Shown: positions 1 through 8,208 of the stretch, one piece after another
Numbering within the stretch: position 1 is the stretch's first letter
Layout of the letters: each line of letters starts with the position of its first letter
Source of the DNA: Nocardioides potassii
Lineage (GTDB): Bacteria; Actinomycetota; Actinomycetes; Propionibacteriales; Nocardioidaceae
DNA length: 64,000 nucleotides
NCBI RefSeq assembly: GCF_021648885.1
Contig: NZ_JAKJHZ010000012.1
Location: 124,001 to 188,000, forward strand
Direction: 5' to 3'
Notes under the pieces: model-generated
Told to the model about the DNA's origin: nothing
What the model saw: the letters and a program-made list of their open reading frames with translations, nothing else
The model's database searches: none
Translations under genes and position numbers: made by a program

Positions 1-12
1 CACGGAGCCGCG

Positions 13-672
13 ATGAGCGCCGTCCTGTGTGACGACGTCGACGAGGCCGTCGCCGGCATCCAGGACGGCTCGACCGTCCTGGTGAGCGGCTTCGGGATGG
101 CCGGGATGCCGGTCGACCTGATCGACGCCCTCATCCGCCAGGGCGCGCGCGACCTGACCGTGGTGTCCAACAACGCCGGCAATGGTGACACCGGCCTGGC
201 CGCACTCCTCGCCGAGGGCCGGGTGCGGAAGGTGATCTGCTCCTTCCCCCGCCAGTCCGACTCGTGGGTGTTCGACCGGCTGTACCGCGAGGGTCGTGTC
301 GAGCTGGAGGTCGTCCCGCAGGGCACCCTCGCGGAACGCATGCGTGCCGCCGGCGCCGGCATCGGCGCCTTCTACTGCCCGACCGGCGTCGGCACCCCGC
401 TGGCCGAGGGCAAGGAGACGCGCGAGATCGACGGTCGGACCTACGTCCTGGAGCTCCCGCTGGCCGGCGACGTCGCCCTCATCGGTGCCCACCGCGCGGA
501 CCGCATCGGCAATCTCGTCTACCGCAGGACCGCGCGCAACTTCGGCCCGGTGATGGCCACCGCCGCCACCACGGTGGTCGTCCAGGTCCGCGAGGTCGTC
601 GAGGTCGGGGCCCTGGACCCCGAAGCGGTCGTGACGCCGTCCATCTACGTCGACCGGGTGGTGGTGGCATGA
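13..672 (+). CDS. 3-oxoacid CoA-transferase subunit A
   Basis: This is the alpha subunit of a two-subunit CoA-transferase (219 aa). The family moves CoA from succinyl-CoA or acetyl-CoA to a 3-oxoacid such as acetoacetate or 3-oxoadipate. Support comes from the N-terminal region SGFGMAGMPVDLIDALI, the stretch VVSNNAGNGDTGLAALL and FYCPTGVGTPLAEGKE, all typical of subunit A (ScoA/PcaI/AtoD). GGAG at 4-7 lies 5 nt before the ATG. A possible upstream frame would end at TGA 14-16, overlapping this start as ATGA, so the gene may be internal to an operon entering from the left. Its stop overlaps the start of subunit B. The substrate cannot be read from sequence, so no gene symbol is assigned. Confidence 0.9.
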   Translation: MSAVLCDDVDEAVAGIQDGSTVLVSGFGMAGMPVDLIDALIRQGARDLTVVSNNAGNGDTGLAALLAEGRVRKVICSFPRQSDSWVFDRLYREGRVELEVVPQGTLAERMRAAGAGIGAFYCPTGVGTPLAEGKETREIDGRTYVLELPLAGDVALIGAHRADRIGNLVYRRTARNFGPVMATAATTVVVQVREVVEVGALDPEAVVTPSIYVDRVVVA

Positions 673-1292
673 GCCTGAGCAAGGACGAGCTCGCCGCCCG
701 CGTCGCCGCCGACATCGCACCCGGCTCCTACGTCAATCTCGGCATCGGCCAGCCCACCGCGGTCGCCGACCACCTCACCCGCGAGCAGGGCGTGGTGCTG
801 CACACCGAGAACGGCATGCTGGGCATGGGACCGCTCGCTCACGGAGCCGAGATCGACCCCGACCTCACCAACGCCGGCAAGCAGCCTGTCACCGAGCTGC
901 CCGGGGCCGCCTACTTCCACCACGCGGACTCCTTCGCCATGATGCGCGGCGGCCACCTCGACGTGTGCGTGCTGGGCGCCTTCCAGGTCTCCGTCCGCGG
1001 CGACCTGGCGAACTGGCACACCGGCGCGCCCGACGCCATCCCCGCCGTCGGGGGCGCCATGGACCTGGCCATCGGAGCCAAGCAGGTGTTCGTGATGATG
1101 ACGCTCCTCGCGAAGGACGGCACGCCCAAGCTCGTCCGCGAGTGCACCTACCCCCTCACCGGCCTCGGGTGCGTCACCCGCGTCTACTCCGACCTCGCCG
1201 TCATCGACGTGGGTCCCGGCGGAGCGTCGGTGGTCGAGGCGTTCGGTGTGGACAGCGAGGAGCTCGGAGCCCTGCTCCACCTCGATTTGTGA
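669..1292 (+). CDS. 3-oxoacid CoA-transferase subunit B
   Basis: Beta subunit (207 aa) of the CoA-transferase begun by the preceding gene. The segment VVLHTENGMLGMG carries the Glu of the subunit B ENGxxG motif, which forms the gamma-glutamyl-CoA thioester intermediate in the family. GAFQVSVRGDLANW and GGAMDLAIGAKQVFVMM are also family-typical. The ATG overlaps the subunit A stop (ATGA at 669-672), so translation is probably coupled. A longer upstream frame exists but would run through subunit A and lacks its own context. The stop codon at 1290-1292 lies inside the Rex-type operator of the next operon. Acetoacetate and 3-oxoadipate remain equally possible substrates. Confidence 0.92.
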   Translation: MSLSKDELAARVAADIAPGSYVNLGIGQPTAVADHLTREQGVVLHTENGMLGMGPLAHGAEIDPDLTNAGKQPVTELPGAAYFHHADSFAMMRGGHLDVCVLGAFQVSVRGDLANWHTGAPDAIPAVGGAMDLAIGAKQVFVMMTLLAKDGTPKLVRECTYPLTGLGCVTRVYSDLAVIDVGPGGASVVEAFGVDSEELGALLHLDL

Positions 1293-1304
1293 AAGTTTTC
1301 ACAA
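1287..1304. promoter_or_regulatory. Rex operator upstream of cydAB
   Basis: The 18-bp sequence TTGTGAAAGTTTTCACAA has two perfect 8-bp arms around GT and matches the Rex consensus TTGTGAAnnnnTTCACAA. Rex senses the NADH/NAD+ ratio, and in Streptomyces it represses cyd genes. The site ends 39 bp before the cydA start and overlaps the upstream stop codon. The match is seen directly; Rex binding is inference from the family. Confidence 0.85.
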
Positions 1305-1343
1305 AGCGTGGTGAACTGAACCCGGTCGGGGCACCGTGGAGGT

Positions 1344-2765
1344 GTGCTGAGTCCGGAGCTCGTCCACACCGTCCAGACCGTCATCGCCGCTGCAGCAGAA
1401 CCGGCGGGCCTGATGCCGGCCCGCAACCAGATGGCGCTCTCGCTCGGGTGGCACATCATCCTGGCCTGCTTCGGGGTCGCCTTCCCGGCGATCATCTTCG
1501 TGATGCACCTGCGGGGGATCCGCCGTGACGACCCGGTGGCCCTCGAGCTCGCCCGCCGGTGGGCGAAGGTGTCGGCGGTGCTGTTCGCGATCGGCGCGGT
1601 GTCCGGCACGGTGCTCAGCTTCGAGATGGGCCTGCTCTGGCCGGGGCTGATGGGCACGTACGGCGACGTGCTCGGCCTCCCGTTCGCCTTCGAGGGGCTC
1701 GCGTTCTTCGTCGAGGCGATCTTCCTCGGCATCTACCTCTACGGCTGGGGCCGGATGCCGGCCCGTCAGCACGTGCTGATGGTCCTGCCGATGGCGGTCA
1801 CCGGGATCATCGGCGCCTACTGCGTCGTCGCCGTCAACGCGTGGATGAACGTCCCGACCGGCTTCCGCCTCGTCGACGGCGAGGTCACCGACGTACAGCC
1901 GTGGTCGGTGCTGTTCAACCAGCACGCGTTCCTCCAGTTCGCCCACATGTGGGTCGGCGCCTACATGGTCGTCGGGTTCAGCATCGCCGGGGTGTACGCC
2001 GTCGGCATGCTGCGTGGGCGCCGCGACCGCCACCACCGGCTGGGGTTCATCGTGCCGTTCGTCTTCGCGTCCGTCGCTGCGCTCACGCAGCCGTTCGTCG
2101 GGCACGTGCTCGGCTTCGGCCTCGACGACCGCCAGCCGGCCAAGCTCGCCGCCTTCGAGCTGGCCGAGACGACCGAGAGCCCGTCGCCGCTGCGCCTCGG
2201 CGGCGTGCTCGTCGACGGTGAGGTGCGGGGCTCGATCGACATCCCGGTGCTCGGGTCGCTGATCGCGATGAACTCGCCGACCGCTCCCGTCCCAGGGCTC
2301 GACACGATCCCCGAGGACGAGCACCCGCCCGTCAACATCACCCACCTCGCCTTCCAGACCATGGTCGGGATCGGCACGCTGCTCGCCGCCGGCGCCGCGT
2401 GGTTCTGGGTCCAGCGACGTCGCGGGCGCGACCTCCTCGAGCGGCGGTGGTTCCTGCGCGCGGCCACCGTCGCCGGGCCGCTCGCCGCGATCGCCCTCGA
2501 GTCCGGATGGGTGGCGACGGAGGTCGGCAGGCAGCCGTGGATCGTCCATGGCGTGATGCGCACCCCGGAGGCGGTCGGCGACTACACCTCCGCGCTGTGG
2601 TGGCTGCTGGCGATCTCGACCGTGATCTACGCGGGGATGACGGTCGGGGCCGTGGTCGTGCTGCGGTCGATGGCCCGGCGCTGGCGTGCGGGGGAGACCG
2701 ACCTGCCGAGCCCGTACGCGCCGGAGGTCCCCGAGTCCCCTGAGATCGAGGAGGCGCGGCGATGA
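1344..2765 (+). CDS. cydA: Cytochrome bd-type quinol oxidase subunit I
   Basis: Membrane haem subunit (473 aa) of cytochrome bd, which oxidises quinol and reduces O2 to water without pumping protons. It has many hydrophobic helices. His37 in SLGWHIILACFGVAFP fits the haem b595 ligand, FNQHAFLQFAHMWVGAYMVVGF fits the helix carrying the b558 His, and the C-terminal helices begin near FQTMVGIGTLLA. The periplasmic Q-loop is short. The GTG start is only 1 nt after GGAGG at 1338-1342, which is unusually tight; ATG at 1413 (codon 24) is an alternative that would place the key His nearer its usual position. cydB overlaps the stop. No cydCD transporter genes follow. A Rex operator upstream predicts induction under low oxygen or high NADH. 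Confidence 0.93.
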   Translation: MLSPELVHTVQTVIAAAAEPAGLMPARNQMALSLGWHIILACFGVAFPAIIFVMHLRGIRRDDPVALELARRWAKVSAVLFAIGAVSGTVLSFEMGLLWPGLMGTYGDVLGLPFAFEGLAFFVEAIFLGIYLYGWGRMPARQHVLMVLPMAVTGIIGAYCVVAVNAWMNVPTGFRLVDGEVTDVQPWSVLFNQHAFLQFAHMWVGAYMVVGFSIAGVYAVGMLRGRRDRHHRLGFIVPFVFASVAALTQPFVGHVLGFGLDDRQPAKLAAFELAETTESPSPLRLGGVLVDGEVRGSIDIPVLGSLIAMNSPTAPVPGLDTIPEDEHPPVNITHLAFQTMVGIGTLLAAGAAWFWVQRRRGRDLLERRWFLRAATVAGPLAAIALESGWVATEVGRQPWIVHGVMRTPEAVGDYTSALWWLLAISTVIYAGMTVGAVVVLRSMARRWRAGETDLPSPYAPEVPESPEIEEARR

Positions 2766-3763
2766 GCCTCGAGCTCGCGGTCGCCGCCGCGATGTTCCTC
2801 GGCGTCGTGGTGTACGCCGTCCTCGGCGGGGCGGACTTCGGCTCCGGGTTCTTCGACCTGACGGCCGGCGGCAGCCGCCGTGGTGCGGAGCTGCGGACCC
2901 TGGTCGACCACAGCATCGGGCCGGTCTGGGAGGCCAACCACGTCTGGCTGATCTACGTGCTCGTGATCTGGTGGACCGGCTTCCCCGAGTCGTTCGCCGC
3001 CGCGATGTCCACGCTCGTGCTGCCGCTGCTGCTGGCCCTGCTCGGCATCGTCCTGCGCGGTGCCAGCTTCGCCTTCCGCAAGTACTCCGAGACCCTCGGC
3101 CAGGCCCGTCTGCTCGGCGTGACCTTCGCGGTGTCCTCGATCCTGACCCCCTTCTTCCTCGGCACGGTCGCCGGCGCCATCGCGTCGGGCCGGGTGCCGG
3201 TGGAGGGGGTGGGGGACCGGTGGTCCTCGTGGGTCAACCCGACCTCGCTGTTCGGCGGCGTGATCGCCGTCGGCACCTGCGCGTTCCTCGCCGGCGTGTT
3301 CCTGACCGCCGACGCCGAGCGCAGCGGGCGTGGGAGGCTGGCCGGGGAGCTCCGCACGAGGACGCTCGTGGTCGGGCTGGCGACCGGTGCCGTCGTGTTC
3401 GCCGCGCTCGTCCCCATCCTGCACGACGCCCCCGTCCTCGGTGACGGGCTCCTCGGCCGGGCAGCGCCGCTCGTCGTGCTGTCCGCGGTCGCCGGGACGA
3501 CCACCCTCCTGCTGCTCGTACGTCGCCGCTACCGGCCCGCGCGCTGGGCGGCGGCGCTCGCCGTGGCGTCGGTCGTCTCCGGCTGGGGCGTCGCGCAGTA
3601 CCCGTGGCTGCTGGTCGACCAGGTCACGATCGTCGACGCAGCGGGTGCCTCGGCGACCCTCTGGGGGCTGCTGGTCGCCGTCGGGCTCGCCGCCGTGGTC
3701 GTGGTCCCGCCCCTCGCCTACCTGCTCCGCCTGACCCAGACCGAGGCGTGGACCCGGCACTGA
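2762..3763 (+). CDS. cydB: Cytochrome bd-type quinol oxidase subunit II
   Basis: Second membrane subunit (333 aa) of the bd oxidase. The N-terminus shows VVVYAVLGGADFGSGFFDL, the CydB helix-1 signature, followed by GPVWEANHVWLIYVLVIWW, also characteristic. Eight to nine hydrophobic segments are visible. The start ATG overlaps the cydA stop (ATGA), so the two subunits are translationally coupled and share the Rex-controlled promoter. No third small subunit (CydX-like) was found between 3764 and 3873. Confidence 0.93.
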   Translation: MSLELAVAAAMFLGVVVYAVLGGADFGSGFFDLTAGGSRRGAELRTLVDHSIGPVWEANHVWLIYVLVIWWTGFPESFAAAMSTLVLPLLLALLGIVLRGASFAFRKYSETLGQARLLGVTFAVSSILTPFFLGTVAGAIASGRVPVEGVGDRWSSWVNPTSLFGGVIAVGTCAFLAGVFLTADAERSGRGRLAGELRTRTLVVGLATGAVVFAALVPILHDAPVLGDGLLGRAAPLVVLSAVAGTTTLLLLVRRRYRPARWAAALAVASVVSGWGVAQYPWLLVDQVTIVDAAGASATLWGLLVAVGLAAVVVVPPLAYLLRLTQTEAWTRH

Positions 3764-3873
3764 CCTGCGGATAATTCGAGGGTCGGGTTGATAGAAGTAG
3801 TACCCAGCAGTGACAGTCCCCGCCTACCAGCGCCGATCGTGCGTCGTCTGGGCGCAGCTCGAAAGGTGTGCCC

Positions 3874-5343
3874 GTGTCCCGGTTCCCGATCCTGGCGCTC
3901 GTCTCCTCCCTGGCGCTCGGCGCCGCGCTGGCCGGCGGTCCGACCGCGTCGGCGGTGCAGGGGGCGCCGAGCGCGGCGACGCAGCAGGTGTCACTGACGA
4001 CGGTGGCGGAGAAGCCGGCCGCGAAGAAGCAGGCGCCGAAGCCGCCGAAGGGGTGGCGGAAGTGGGAAGCCCCTCGCGGCCCGTTCTTCAACGACCCCCA
4101 CCTGCCCAAGGGGCACTTCAACATCGAGAAGAAGGTCGTCCAGACGATCAACCACACGCCGAAGGGCTCCTACATCCGGATCGCGGTCTACTCCTTCGAC
4201 CGCGTCAACGTCGCCCGGGCGATCATCGCCGCCCACCGGCGCGGGGTGAAGGTGCAGATGCTGCTCAACGACCACTGGGACACCCCGGCGATGAAGATGA
4301 TCCGCAACGAGATCGGCACCAACCGCAAGGCGAAGAGCTTCATCTACAAGTGCAAGGCGAGCTGCCGCAGCGCCGCCAACGAGTTCAACAACCTGCACTC
4401 CAAGCTCTACCTCTTCAGCCAGGCCGGCACGTCCACGGACGTCGTCGCCACCGGCTCGGCCAACATGACGCGCAACGCCGACATCCACCAGTGGAACGAC
4501 CTCTACTTCATGTCGGGTGACCACGAGCTCTTCCGGCAGTTCGTCGCACTCTTCAACGACATGAAGGTCGACTACAACACCCGGCAGGACCCGCTGTTCT
4601 TCTGCGGGGTCCCGCGAGGCGCGGTGTGCGACGACTCGGTCGACAAGCACACGGTCTGGGCGTTCCCCCGGGTCAGCGGGCCCAAGAACGACCTCGTGCT
4701 CGACACGCTCGCCAAGGTCCAGTGCCTCACCCCCGACGCGGAGGGCAACGTCGTACGCACCAAGCTGGCGCTGTCGATGCACACCATGCGCGGCAACCGG
4801 GGCAACTACCTCGCCGAGGCGATCCGCAAGAAGTGGGCCCAGGGCTGCGACGTACGGGTGATGTTCGGCCTCATCGGCTACCACACCAAGGGCGTCATCG
4901 CCGCGCCCACCGCCCGCGGCCGCATCCCGCTGCGGTCGACGGGGATGGACTACAACACCGAGGACAACTTCGACCTCAACAACGACGGCGAGGACGACCT
5001 CATCCTCGACTACTACAGCCACCAGAAGTACCTGGTCGTCCAGGGCACCTACAACGGGGTCCAGGGCACCAACATGGTGATCACCGGCTCGTCCAACTGG
5101 GCCAGCCTGAGCACGGCCAACGACGAGATCTGGTTCACCATCCAGGGCGCGAAGGTGGCGAAGAAGTACGTCAACAACTTCGACTACCAGTGGAACAACA
5201 AGCGCAACTCGCGCGACGCCTACACGACGACCTACGCCAACTTCCGCGTCAAGCGCGACGGCCGCTGGGTGACGGAGCGCCGCGAGGTCACCACGCTCAC
5301 GCCGGAGAACTACGCGACCGGTCCCTACTGGGAGGCCGACTGA
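3874..5343 (+). CDS. Secreted phospholipase D-like protein with degenerate HKD motifs
   Basis: A 489-aa exported protein of the phospholipase D-like fold. Residues 1-27 form a signal peptide ending near PTASA, followed by a Lys/Pro-rich linker. The two PLD half-sites are HSKLYLFS (His175) with GSANMT, and HQKYLVVQ (His383) with GSSNWA. Both keep His, Lys and Asn, but the Asp of HxKx4D is Ser in the first and Gln in the second. Hydrolase activity is therefore uncertain; it may be a nuclease, a transferase or non-catalytic. The start at GTG 3874 is chosen because GAAAGG at 3861-3866 is 7 nt upstream; GTG 3868 is too close. The region 3764-3873 holds no other gene. A paralogue lies at 55869-57083. 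Confidence 0.8.
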   Translation: MSRFPILALVSSLALGAALAGGPTASAVQGAPSAATQQVSLTTVAEKPAAKKQAPKPPKGWRKWEAPRGPFFNDPHLPKGHFNIEKKVVQTINHTPKGSYIRIAVYSFDRVNVARAIIAAHRRGVKVQMLLNDHWDTPAMKMIRNEIGTNRKAKSFIYKCKASCRSAANEFNNLHSKLYLFSQAGTSTDVVATGSANMTRNADIHQWNDLYFMSGDHELFRQFVALFNDMKVDYNTRQDPLFFCGVPRGAVCDDSVDKHTVWAFPRVSGPKNDLVLDTLAKVQCLTPDAEGNVVRTKLALSMHTMRGNRGNYLAEAIRKKWAQGCDVRVMFGLIGYHTKGVIAAPTARGRIPLRSTGMDYNTEDNFDLNNDGEDDLILDYYSHQKYLVVQGTYNGVQGTNMVITGSSNWASLSTANDEIWFTIQGAKVAKKYVNNFDYQWNNKRNSRDAYTTTYANFRVKRDGRWVTERREVTTLTPENYATGPYWEAD

Positions 5344-5381
5344 TCCCGGGCTGATCCACCCGCTCGGGGGTTGACCCGGTC

Positions 5382-5399
5382 AGTGGACGGTTGTTCACT
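5382..5399. promoter_or_regulatory. Candidate operator/promoter of the reductase-desaturase operon
   Basis: AGTGGAC-GGTT-GTTCACT is an 18-bp inverted repeat with one mismatch per 7-bp arm, the geometry of many TetR-family sites. TTGACC at 5371-5376 could be a -35 element, with a weak -10 (TTCACT, 5394-5399) 17 nt later, placing transcription start near ATG 5406, so the mRNA might be leaderless. The repeat would cover the -10. This is inference; no regulator gene is adjacent. Confidence 0.45.
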
Positions 5400-5405
5400 G
5401 TGACG

Positions 5406-6482
5406 ATGTCGACCAGCGTCGTCCCCTGGGAGCGCGTGCGGCGCGCGGGCTCGAAGCTCACCACGCCGTTGCACCCCGACGACTACCTGCGCCTGCTCAA
5501 CCCGCTCTGGACCGCGCGCGAGCTCCGGGGGCGGGTCGAGGAGGTCGTCCCGGAGACAGAGGACGCCGCCACGCTGGTGATCAGGCCCGGGTGGGGCTGG
5601 CGGTGGGACCACCGTCCCGGCCAGTACATCGGGATCGGGATCCCGGTCGACGGCAAGTTCCAGTGGCGGTCCTACTCGGTCAGCTCGCCGGTCAGGCAGC
5701 GTGGCCGGACGATCGCCATCACCGTCCGGGCGATGCCCGAGGGCCTGCTGTCCTCGCACCTGGTCAACGGGCTCGAGCCCGGGACGATCGTGCGGCTCGC
5801 TGCGCCCGAGGGTGACTTCACCCTCCCGGACCCGCCGCCGGACCGGGTGCTGTTCCTGGTGGGCGGCAGCGGGATCACGCCCGTGATGTCGATGCTGCGC
5901 ACCCTCGACCGGCGCGGCACGGTGCCGGACGTGGTGCTCCACTACTCCTCACCGACACCCGAGCGGATGATCTTCCGCGACGAGCTGCTCGCGCTGGAGG
6001 AGAGGCACGACGGGATGCGGCTGCACCAGCTGCACACCGACACCGACGGGATGCTCGACCTGGGTGACCTCGACACGGTCTGCCCCGACTGGCGCGAGCG
6101 CGAGACCTGGGCCTGCGGCCCGGGACCGATGCTCGACGCGATCACCGAGCACTACGAGCAGGCGGGTCTCGAGGAGTTGCTCCACGTCGAGCGGTTCTCG
6201 CTGGAGCTCGGGGGAGAGGGCGGCGAGGGCGGGACCCTGACCTTCCGCAACTCCGGGAGGACCATCGAGGTCGACGGTGCCACCACGGTCCTCGAGGCCG
6301 GCGAGGAGGCCGGCGTCGGGATGCCGTACGGCTGCCGCATGGGCATCTGCCACACCTGCACGGTCACCCTGGTCTCGGGCACGGTCCGCGACCTCCGCAA
6401 CGGCGACGAGTACGGCCAGCCCAACGAGCAGGTGCAGACCTGCGTCACCGCCGCCGTCGGTGGCTGCACCCTGGACATCTAG
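5406..6482 (+). CDS. Ferredoxin reductase with C-terminal 2Fe-2S domain (desaturase partner)
   Basis: A 358-aa flavoprotein carrying electrons from NAD(P)H through FAD to its own 2Fe-2S cluster. The order is an N-terminal lead, a FAD domain (WRSYSVSSP, the RxYS flavin motif), an NAD(P) domain (LFLVGGSGITPVMSML; ETWACGPGPMLDAI) and a plant-type ferredoxin domain with cluster cysteines in YGCRMGICHTCTVTLV plus VQTC near the C-terminus. The arrangement matches mycobacterial Rv3230c, the reductase of DesA3, and the desaturase follows 62 bp downstream. ATG 5406 is preferred over TTG 5391; no clear Shine-Dalgarno is seen. The physiological acceptor is very likely the adjacent desaturase. Confidence 0.9.
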   Translation: MSTSVVPWERVRRAGSKLTTPLHPDDYLRLLNPLWTARELRGRVEEVVPETEDAATLVIRPGWGWRWDHRPGQYIGIGIPVDGKFQWRSYSVSSPVRQRGRTIAITVRAMPEGLLSSHLVNGLEPGTIVRLAAPEGDFTLPDPPPDRVLFLVGGSGITPVMSMLRTLDRRGTVPDVVLHYSSPTPERMIFRDELLALEERHDGMRLHQLHTDTDGMLDLGDLDTVCPDWRERETWACGPGPMLDAITEHYEQAGLEELLHVERFSLELGGEGGEGGTLTFRNSGRTIEVDGATTVLEAGEEAGVGMPYGCRMGICHTCTVTLVSGTVRDLRNGDEYGQPNEQVQTCVTAAVGGCTLDI

Positions 6483-6492
6483 CTGATGGACG

Positions 6493-6531
6493 GAGGTTTC
6501 GAGGCTCGCTGCGCTCGCACCTCAACCACCG
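6493..6531. repeat. Intergenic GC-rich repeat-like element
   Basis: This short block in the reductase-desaturase gap contains TTTCGAGGCTCGCTGCGCTC and then CACCTCAACCACCG. It resembles the family of dispersed intergenic repeats that I recall from Nocardioides-type genomes. Only one copy was noticed here, so repeat status is from memory rather than from this sequence. The desaturase Shine-Dalgarno (AAAGGAG) starts just after it. Confidence 0.4.
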
Positions 6532-6544
6532 AAAGGAGCACGGC

Positions 6545-7762
6545 ATGGCGATCGCGGACGTGAAGGAGTACATCCACCTCAGCGAGGAGGACGTCGAGCA
6601 GCTCGGCCGCGAGCTCGACGCGATCCGCGCCGAGATCGAGGAGTCGCGCAACGCCGACGACGCGGCCTACATCAACCGGCTGATCCGCCTGCAGCGCGGC
6701 CTCGCCGCCGGCGGGCGCCTGGCGATGCTGGCCAGCGCGTACTCCAGGCGGGCGGGCCGGCCGGCGCTCGTCGCGGGTGCCGCCATGCTCGGGATCGCGA
6801 AGATCCTCGAGAACATGGAGATCGGCCACAACGTCATGCACGGCCAGTGGGACTGGATGAACGACCCGGAGATCCACTCGAGCAACTGGGAGTGGGACAC
6901 CGCACAGCCGGCCGAGCAGTGGAAGCACTCGCACAACTACGTGCACCACCAGTTCACCAACGTCCTCGGGCACGACAACGACATCGGTTACGGCATCCTG
7001 CGGATGGCGCGCGAGCAGAAGTGGCACCCGGCCAACCTCGGCCAGCCGGTCTACAACGCGCTGCTCGCCGCCCTCTTCCAGTGGGGCGTCGCCCTCCACG
7101 ACCTCGACATCGAGCGCATCCGCAAGGGCGAGAAGGACCCGAAGGAGATGAAGCGCCAGCTGCGCCAGATCCTGCGCAAGGGCCGCAACCAGGTCATCAA
7201 GGACTACGTCGTCTACCCCGCGCTCTCGGGTCCGGCGTGGCGCTCGACGCTCCAGGCCAACATGGCGGCCAACGTCACCCGCAACCTCTGGGCCTACGTG
7301 ATCATCTTCTGCGGTCACTTCCCCGACGGTGCGCTGCACTTCACCGAGGAGGAGCTCGAGGACGAGACGCGCGCCGAGTGGTACCTGCGCCAGATGCTCG
7401 GCTCGGCCAACTTCGAGGGGAGCCGCGCCCTTCACGTACTGAGCGGCAGCCTGGGCTACCAGATCGAGCACCACCTCTTCCCCGACCTGCCGAGCAACCG
7501 CTACCCGGAGATCGCGGTCAGGGTGCGTGCGCTCTGCGACAAGTACGACATCCCCTACACGATCGGCCCGCTCCACCGGCAGTACGGCCAGGCGCTGCGC
7601 ACGATCATGAAGCTCTCGGTCCCGAACAGCTGGACCAGCAGCGACCAGCCCGAGCCGCCGACCCCGGCGCGGGACCGCAGGCGGAAGTCGGACGCGGAGC
7701 GGCCCGACCGGCGTCCCGAGCTGGGTGCCTGGTCGCGCAGCCCGCGGGAGCGGAGCGCCTGA
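6545..7762 (+). CDS. Fatty acid (acyl-CoA) desaturase, DesA3-like
   Basis: Membrane di-iron desaturase (405 aa) introducing a double bond into acyl chains, probably stearoyl-CoA delta-9 by analogy with mycobacterial DesA3. The histidine boxes are visible: GHNVMHGQWDW, HSHNYVHHQ and GYQIEHHLFPDLPSNRYPEI. AAAGGAG lies 8 nt before the ATG. It follows its likely reductase (5406-6482). The C-terminus after about residue 355 is hydrophilic and Arg/Pro-rich. The stop overlaps the next start (TGATG). A second desaturase of the same subfamily is encoded at 15320-16471, without an adjacent reductase. Confidence 0.92.
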   Translation: MAIADVKEYIHLSEEDVEQLGRELDAIRAEIEESRNADDAAYINRLIRLQRGLAAGGRLAMLASAYSRRAGRPALVAGAAMLGIAKILENMEIGHNVMHGQWDWMNDPEIHSSNWEWDTAQPAEQWKHSHNYVHHQFTNVLGHDNDIGYGILRMAREQKWHPANLGQPVYNALLAALFQWGVALHDLDIERIRKGEKDPKEMKRQLRQILRKGRNQVIKDYVVYPALSGPAWRSTLQANMAANVTRNLWAYVIIFCGHFPDGALHFTEEELEDETRAEWYLRQMLGSANFEGSRALHVLSGSLGYQIEHHLFPDLPSNRYPEIAVRVRALCDKYDIPYTIGPLHRQYGQALRTIMKLSVPNSWTSSDQPEPPTPARDRRRKSDAERPDRRPELGAWSRSPRERSA

Positions 7763-8208
7763 TGGACGCCGCGCCCCGCTCGTTCGCCGAGCTCCCCGCC
7801 GATCCGTCGTACGGCGTCCCGGTGCCGTTCGCCGCCGGCACCGAGGCCGGTGCCACGATCGGTGAGCTCGACAGGCGGCGGGTCACCCAGTGCGCGCTCA
7901 GCCGGGTGTGCGCGGTGTGCGGCGCGACGCTGGGTCGCCCGCTGGCGTTCGTCGGGTCACGCAGTGAGCTGGACCGGATGGCGTTCCACGTCCCCCCGAC
8001 CCACGTCGCGTGCGCCGAGTCACTGCTCGACGCGTACGCCGACGTGGCCGACCCGGTCCTCGGCCTCGACGTCGCGCCCCGGGACTGGGTGCTCGTGACG
8101 ACCGCGAGCTTCGAGTTCGTCCGTCCCGGCCGGGACGACGCCGACCGGCGCCCCGCCTTCACGCCCAACGGGATCCAGGTCCGCCTGGGCGAGCACGTCG
8201 CTCCGTGA
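7762..8208 (+). CDS. Hypothetical protein with CxxCG motif
   Basis: A 148-aa soluble protein that I do not recognise. Visible features are the cysteine cluster CALSRVCAVCGATLGRP around residues 45-59, an isolated HxxCxE (THVACAESLLDAY), and a C-terminal segment FEFVRPGRDDADRRPAF. The CxxC pair and nearby His/Cys could bind a metal, but nothing more is shown. The ATG overlaps the desaturase stop, so it belongs to the reductase-desaturase transcript. Its last 189 bp are overlapped on the other strand by the 3-prime end of the EamA gene; composition suggests this strand is the one under selection there. Confidence 0.65.
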   Translation: MDAAPRSFAELPADPSYGVPVPFAAGTEAGATIGELDRRRVTQCALSRVCAVCGATLGRPLAFVGSRSELDRMAFHVPPTHVACAESLLDAYADVADPVLGLDVAPRDWVLVTTASFEFVRPGRDDADRRPAFTPNGIQVRLGEHVAP

